The notes under the pieces were generated by a model. It worked only from the letters and a program-made list of their open reading frames with translations, was not told the DNA's origin and did no database searches. From NCBI GenBank assembly GCA_023159155.1, contig JAJNNX010000018.1, positions 558,001 through 622,000 of the forward strand: 64,000 bases of DNA, written 5' to 3'. Numbering within the stretch: the first letter of the stretch is position 1; each line of letters starts with the position of its first letter. Origin of the DNA: Ustulina deusta (taxonomy: Eukaryota; Ascomycota; Sordariomycetes; Xylariales; Xylariaceae). The translations under genes and the position numbers were made by a program. Shown piece after piece: positions 58,408 to 64,000 of this stretch.

Positions 58408-60560
58408 TCAGAGCTCGACGGACTGCCATCGTCCACGCTCAGTATGCCACCAACGCTCGCGGTCCTTCTTGTCGACCACAGCACCGCTATATGTGTTCCA
58501 GCGACCAGTACATCCCTCGCGATTCCCATCTTTCAGGTTCTCGCCACCATCACCTAGGAAATCGGAAATCTCCACGAGCCCACCATTCTCATCCACTGCG
58601 CCAGGATCGGGCTTGAGGCAGTAGCTGATAGGCGAGCCAACTTCGCCAATGAAACCGGCCAGCTGTGTCGTTTCGAGGACCTTACCGCCCTCGTCCACGA
58701 GATTGAAAGTAAAGCGAGGTTCATGGCGTGCCGCCTCAAGGCGACGCTGTGCCCCAACCCGGGAATGCGCAAGGTTGCTGGACACCTTAGACGGGAAAAG
58801 CTGGTCATCCATGGGGAAGTTCAACCCAAACGGCGACTTCGAGCGATTGCTACTAGGCGTCATGGGGGTCCTCGGCGTTGTCGGAGTGTCCGGCGGGCTT
58901 TTGGGGTGTGAACCGGCTTTAGCTATGAGCCCGCGATACTTGTCACCAGACACTTCAACCTTCTCAACAGGTTTGCAGAGAGCTTGGAAGATGCCTTCGG
59001 GATCGGCGGGCGTCCGCAGTGTTCGCAATGCCGGAAAACCGTGTGCAGAGATACTCTTAGCAAGAATCGAGTCCGCGATATTAGCGCTGGACGCGAAACT
59101 TGGGATATCCCAGTGCAACTTTTTAATCGTCGGCGACGCGAGGTACGGGAAGAGCCAGATCATTTCGCCTTCGGCGAGGATGGGCGTATGTGCTTGCACG
59201 AGCGCAAACGACTCAAGAGATCTAAGATTCGAGAGGATCTGGGCGATAGTGGGGAGAGAGTCCACGTCTAGGTGGTGCAGAGTAAGCTTGCGGATCGACC
59301 GGCTCGAGGGGCGCCTCGCAAATTGGGAAAGCCCTATGCTAGACACACCCGGAAGATGCGACAAAGTCAGTGTTTGCAGAGAAGGTAGTGACAACAGATT
59401 CGCGTCGTTGAATGCCGTGAAAGGGAGATGAGACAAGTGAAGATGCTGAAGAGACGATATGTCGGCTAAAATATCGGGTAACAGTGACACTGGGGTTAGG
59501 GTTGCCCCTGGCAGGCAGTGGATAGAAAGTGTTGTGAGATTCATCCAGTTCATATGAAGCTCTCGGAACTCGTGGCTCTGCTCTGGTCGCAAGTTGCCGG
59601 GTGCCTCCTGGAAATTCGGATTGCTCATATTCAACATGGGTGCAGCATTGGACATGCCGCGCTTCCTCGGGGGTTTTGATGCCTCCACGATTTTTGGTGC
59701 CTCCAGTGTCCAGTGAATATCTGTCAGCTGCTCCCGTGTTGATAACGCATGGAATAGACGGCTAAAGGAGAAGTCGTAGTTTTGATGGGGTCCAACTAAT
59801 TTTTCGAAGTTCGGGCAAGCCATAATAACAGAGGCAATGAGGTTCTGGTATAACTCGGGGGAAACGCCTTGTGGGACGGCGGGTGCCTTCAAACTGCGCA
59901 CTAGGACGGCGATTCCAGGGTTGGATCTCAATGTGCGCCGAAGAAGGACCAGACGAGATCCATAACCGATCTTCAGGCGTTTCTTGTGTATTTGCGAATC
60001 CGCTCCGACGATTTGAATATCCTCATACCTAAGCCGTCGAATTAGTTTCACACTCCTGCTCAAGACTCCAGAATAACCTACAATGCTAGCCGCACAACCT
60101 TCAGTAGCTTCTTGGCGGACACCGCAACAGAACATAGATCCCTCATCATGCAAGTCGTACAGCTAGAGCTTCCGGATTTTAGATGTGACTCTTTCAGTCT
60201 CTGCAGTATAAGACTCAAGACTTCAACCGGGAGAGCGGCAAAAAGCTCGCCCTCTTCTCTCCTCCGTCTGAATTGCTTTATTGGCGAAGGTCGTTGCCAT
60301 CCATAATCCGGTTTTCGAGAGGTAGATTGCCATGATTCAAAACTTGTCTTGCTACTAGCAGGGGACGCTAGAATCGCGTCAAAGGTGTCGTTGGAACCAA
60401 CAGAGCTCATGACGCTGGAGCTACTCGAGGGTCGCCGCTGGTAGATGGCGGCTTGCGGATCAATCTGGGCATAGTTGGCCATCATGCCCGCAGGCATTTT
60501 GCTCGACCGCTGGGCATGTTGGTGTACTGGACCATTAACGTCGTGAGTTGAGCGGCGCAT
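58408..60560 (-). CDS. F-box protein with leucine-rich-repeat-like region
   Basis: Two exons, 60560-60082 and 60028-58408, give 699 residues. The 53-base intron (GTAGGT donor, AACTAAT branch, GCTTAG acceptor) joins RLAL to YEDIQIVGADS. The first ~105 residues are Ser-rich and disordered. An F-box follows at about 108-150: ELFAALPVEVLSLILQRLKE...CTTCMMRDLCSVAVSAKKLLKVVRLALYEDI. Downstream, leucine-rich segments (LTTLSIHCLPGATL, LQHLHLSHLPFTAF, LQTLTLSHLPGVSS, IRKLTLHHLDVDSL, LRSLESFALV) form an LRR-like solenoid, and a Ser/Pro linker leads to a beta-rich C-terminus (RWNTYSGAVVDKKDRERWW). F-box proteins select substrates for SCF ubiquitin ligases; the substrate is unknown. The frame remains open upstream of ATG 60560 to 60771, where an acceptor-like TTGCAG with a poly-T tract suggests another 5' exon. 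Confidence 0.85.
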
Positions 60561-63500
60561 GCCTTCGACAGAACCGGCGCCTAGAAAGCCGTGCCCAGTG
60601 TAAAGCTCGGGATGATATCTGAAATTCGCGGGGCCATGTAAGGGGCTTCTCGGGTGACCGGCAAGAGGGGCGCGCAAAGGGGACGGTTTTAGCAGGTTGT
60701 CTTCATGTCTGGGCCGATGGGCTAGATGGGCTACAGCATTTGCAGAGAGGGACCTCTTGTGTTGTGCAAATCTGCAAGGCGCGAATTAAAAAAAAGGAGG
60801 TTAGCGAAAACAGCCAACTGGAACGACCAGAGAGACGTAGGTGAGGATCAGCGCAGGGGTAGTCTGGCTTGTATACAGAGAGGATTAAACAAGGCCAGCG
60901 AGTGCTCGTTGTAGGGAGTACACACTAGGTAGCAGTCTACAAGGACCTTGGATAGGTACCAGTATAGGTAGGTAGTGTATACCTGAAGTAAGGTGGTACC
61001 AGTAGTGTGATGGGTAAGTGTAGTGTAGTGTGTGTGGTGTAAGTAAGTAGTACTTAGTGAAGCGTGTTGGTGCGTATGTATGGAACGATGGGATGATGCG
61101 GATGTGACTCCAACTCCAATGTCTTCCACGTTTTAAGACGCCACGCAAGGATTTTGTCGCGCGCGCAACAAAGCCAAGTCAGCGTGAGGAACATGCTACC
61201 TACGCTATGCTAAAGAGTGGGCTCTCGCTACGCGAAGGTGGACAAGAAGACATGAGAACCTAATCACAAAAGGCTGCTGCCATCTTGGTTCCTGGGACCG
61301 ATGCGTATTCACAGCAGCACCCTAGCCGCTTAGCGGCTCCTAGCGCAAGGCTGCTCGCGTAGCGCTGTGATGTGGAAATTAAACCCCTGGGCAGACAAGA
61401 CCAGTGCCCTGCTTGGTGTCCATTGACTGGGGTGTGGTGGTGGGTGTTGCGTAGAGTGACAAAGAAGCCGGACCAAATCAAATGCGGGTATATTGTACTG
61501 GTACAGTAGCTGCACAGTACATGTCCACGCGTAAAGTAGTAATCTGCTAGGGCGCGTGAAAGGAGGAAAGTGAGGCAGACAGTAGTGCAGAATTGAAAGC
61601 ACTGTAGGTAAATTGTATATGTGTAGGTGTGATGATTGTAAGTTGAACATTGTTGTTTCTTGACATGTTCGACTTTGGGGGCCCCGAGGGACAAGGGTGG
61701 CACTCGCTGTCGCCAATTAGGCAAACAATGAAGAACCCATTTGTGACCCATTCGGAGAAAAAAAAAAAAAAAGGATTAAACATGTTAAAAAGATGGACCA
61801 CTCACGACCGGCTAGAGTTGGGGCTGACGGCTTGTACCTGTATACATTCCTCCTCGCCGTGTCTAGTGGCTGTCGCCTGAGAGCTAGCTTGATGAGCTGA
61901 CTCTGGCGCTGACTCAGGAATGGGAAGCGAACTTCGCTTTTTGATCTTCCGGGCTTCTGGTCGGGAACAAAACAGACGAGCATATATTGTCGACGTCCGC
62001 CTTGATGCTTCTGGGTGAGAGGGGGGTTCCATTTTTGGGCGATGATTATGGTGATGCCATTCGTGTGTACATCTGGTAACTTCAACCATTGCAGCCTGGC
62101 TGTACGGCCACACACTCACTCGAGCACCCGACTCGGTCCGGACGTCGTGGAGTGCAAGCAAACAGATTGGTTGTTTCAGCTGAGAATCTCCCGTCACCAA
62201 TTCGACCAGGGCAGGCCGACTCGGGTTTCTTGCTACCAGTTCGAGTGTCGGGTAGCAAACGTGTAGTTTCAGGTCGCCGGCGATGGTAGATCTTCGATGG
62301 TACGGGTTCTGTGATTTGTGTCGAGCGAGGAGGGATTGATAAGTAGTATAGAATCGAGTCAAAGCCGTCGAAACACGAATGACCACCGTGGTCCCTCCTC
62401 AATATATTATGGTTTGCTGAGCCATGCTATACCTCCTAGATCTCGGGTGGCGTGGAACCGGGCGTCAGAGGGCAGCTTCACGACCTAGTTCCTAATTATA
62501 GTACACTATGTCTCAGTCAGACACACCACTTTACCTACCATTTTCTCTATGCTTTTTCACCTGCGGTGCTTATACAAGTATAAGCAGGTTAGGCAGTCCA
62601 CAATAGCTCCCATGCATCTCTTACACAGTCCGGCACTGCTAGCAAGAAAGACAACGCATGATGGAGATCGATGCCGGGGCGCAGGCATGATGATTTGTTG
62701 GCTTCCCCGCAAGGCATGACCGAGATGGTTGTTCCCGTCTGCAACGTGTGGCGGAGCCTACATGAAGTCGGTGATGGCGTGTCGACGAAAGGCCAATGAG
62801 TGCTGCCGTCTCTGCCAAGCCGCTCCCGCTCTACTTACCAGGTCACCTACGTAGGTATCTCACCGCCGCCACCTTATTCAGGTAAGGTAAACCCGAGCAG
62901 GTCTCTACCAGGAACTGTCGACATTTATTCGCTAGTGTAAGACGTCTGGAGAGTGCAGACGCGGCTGCCTCCAATTTACCTATTAAAAGTCCTTCTGGTA
63001 GCCTATAGCGGAGGTCAGAAGCTGAGCGTTTCCTCGGCAAAAACATCCAGCCGCGATCTAAGCTGACCGATGGCGTATTATGTGCCAGCAAGTAGTCCTT
63101 GTGACGTACGGCGATGGACTCCAAGCGCAGAATCATCACCAACATAAGCATAAAAGGATTTGAGCTCATGCCGGTGCACTATTTACAACTCTATAACCAC
63201 CCTTCTTTTTTTCAATTCCGATGAGCTCCTCAAGTCTGCCAGACCAAAACGAGTAGAAAAGGTAACCCGATAGTCACAAGACCATCTAGAATAATAGATG
63301 GATGAGTGCATCGAGACACCACGGTTTCTCGTCTGACGACAACGATGATGATGGTGCCCACCGAAACTCGGACTTTCAAACGAACGTATCTACAATCAAG
63401 TGCCGATTAATTGGGTCACTGGGCAGACCTTCGAAACAACCCTCCGTGAGCTTCATACATAGACCAATACTTTGAAAAAGGCCATGCACCTATTACACAC

Positions 63501-64000
63501 CGATCAACTTGGCAATGGCACATGTAACGATGGTGTAGGGAACGTGACACCTGCCTTGGCAAACTCTCGGAGGGCAGAAGAGGCACGGGTCCTGCATTCG
63601 ATCAATCTGGATTCGGTGGGATGAAACTCTTTGTTCAGTGAGAAGTGGTGAAATATGGAGATGATGAAACCTTCCTGGTTGGGGAGAAAATACTCGTCAG
63701 CCCCCGCTCCCTCCCCCCACCACAGCCCGATCTGTATTGTTGAAAGCAGTGTTGGCGGGATGCCATGCCTCGAAGTACTACATAGTTAGGAAGAGCAATG
63801 CCAACATCGGATCGACTTCAAGCTTGGAATTTATGACAGGGACAAAAGCTAATGTACACTACAGCGACAAAAGTTCGGAGACACAGGCCATGAATAACAG
63901 CACCCGCTTATCCTTACAGTTAATGCTTCGTTACTCCTCTGCAGTCTCAGTGTCCCGTCCACCTCCAACTTTACCGGACACGCTTCAATTTATTACACTT
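60561..64000. other. Terminal region without a convincing gene
   Basis: It begins with the possible 5' exon/intron of the F-box gene (60561-60810), then TAGTGTAG/GTAAGTAG-rich DNA (60940-61060). A minus-strand frame (61802-62386) is open for 194 codons but begins with GTG and has no recognisable domain. A 108-codon frame (62843-63169, minus) starts with ATG but is also unrecognised. A run of 14 A lies near 61759-61772. The remainder shows nothing supportable. Confidence 0.5.

Noticed and set aside
61802..62386. 194-codon open frame on the minus strand
   Set aside because: It starts with GTG, contains no recognisable domain, and has no clear splice partner; kept only as a comment in the terminal-region entry.
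62843..63169. 108-codon ATG-started frame on the minus strand
   Set aside because: No signal peptide, domain or family resemblance; its length is within chance for this composition.

Overview
The window reads as nuclear DNA of a filamentous ascomycete, most likely a Sordariomycete. The genes carry short introns (about 50-180 bases) with GTRAGT-type donors, CTAAC/CTAAT-type branch sites and YAG acceptors. Conserved products include Tvp23, Utp23, Ptc7, Csn4 and Jac1 homologues, a CAF120/Skg3-type PH protein, a DUF726 hydrolase, a Pth11-like receptor and a GH105 enzyme. The gene models were assembled by hand from splice sites and reading frames, without any search, so family names rest on recognised motifs.

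Layout: 0.5-9 kb holds a GPI-anchored surface protein, a possible small membrane protein and a 1,100-residue coiled-coil protein. 9-17.6 kb is a gene-poor accessory stretch with two identical tRNA-Thr(AGT) genes 2.3 kb apart, decayed coding remnants between them and a degenerate repeat array just beyond. 17.6-27 kb is a sparse, secretome-like stretch: a GH105 unsaturated-uronyl hydrolase, a Pth11-like seven-helix receptor and a small eight-cysteine secreted protein. From 28 kb the window is mostly housekeeping: DUF3445 haem protein, TVP23, a single-pass surface protein, DUF726 hydrolase, UTP23 and PTC7. A long spacer follows at 43.3-47.0 kb, then the CAF120/Skg3-type protein, an SGNH hydrolase, CSN4, JAC1 and an F-box/LRR-like protein. 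The last 3.4 kb shows no convincing gene.

I see no secondary-metabolite cluster, CRISPR array or prokaryotic-type operon. The genes are mainly independent units: ribosome biogenesis (UTP23), mitochondrial Fe-S assembly and phosphatase (JAC1, PTC7), Golgi trafficking (TVP23, possibly DUF726/Mil1), ubiquitin control (CSN4, F-box), and environment-facing functions (GPI protein, GH105, Pth11-like receptor, secreted protein). The best candidates for something undescribed are the tRNA-flanked remnant region at 13.0-16.1 kb and the secreted cysteine-rich protein at 25.9-27.0 kb.
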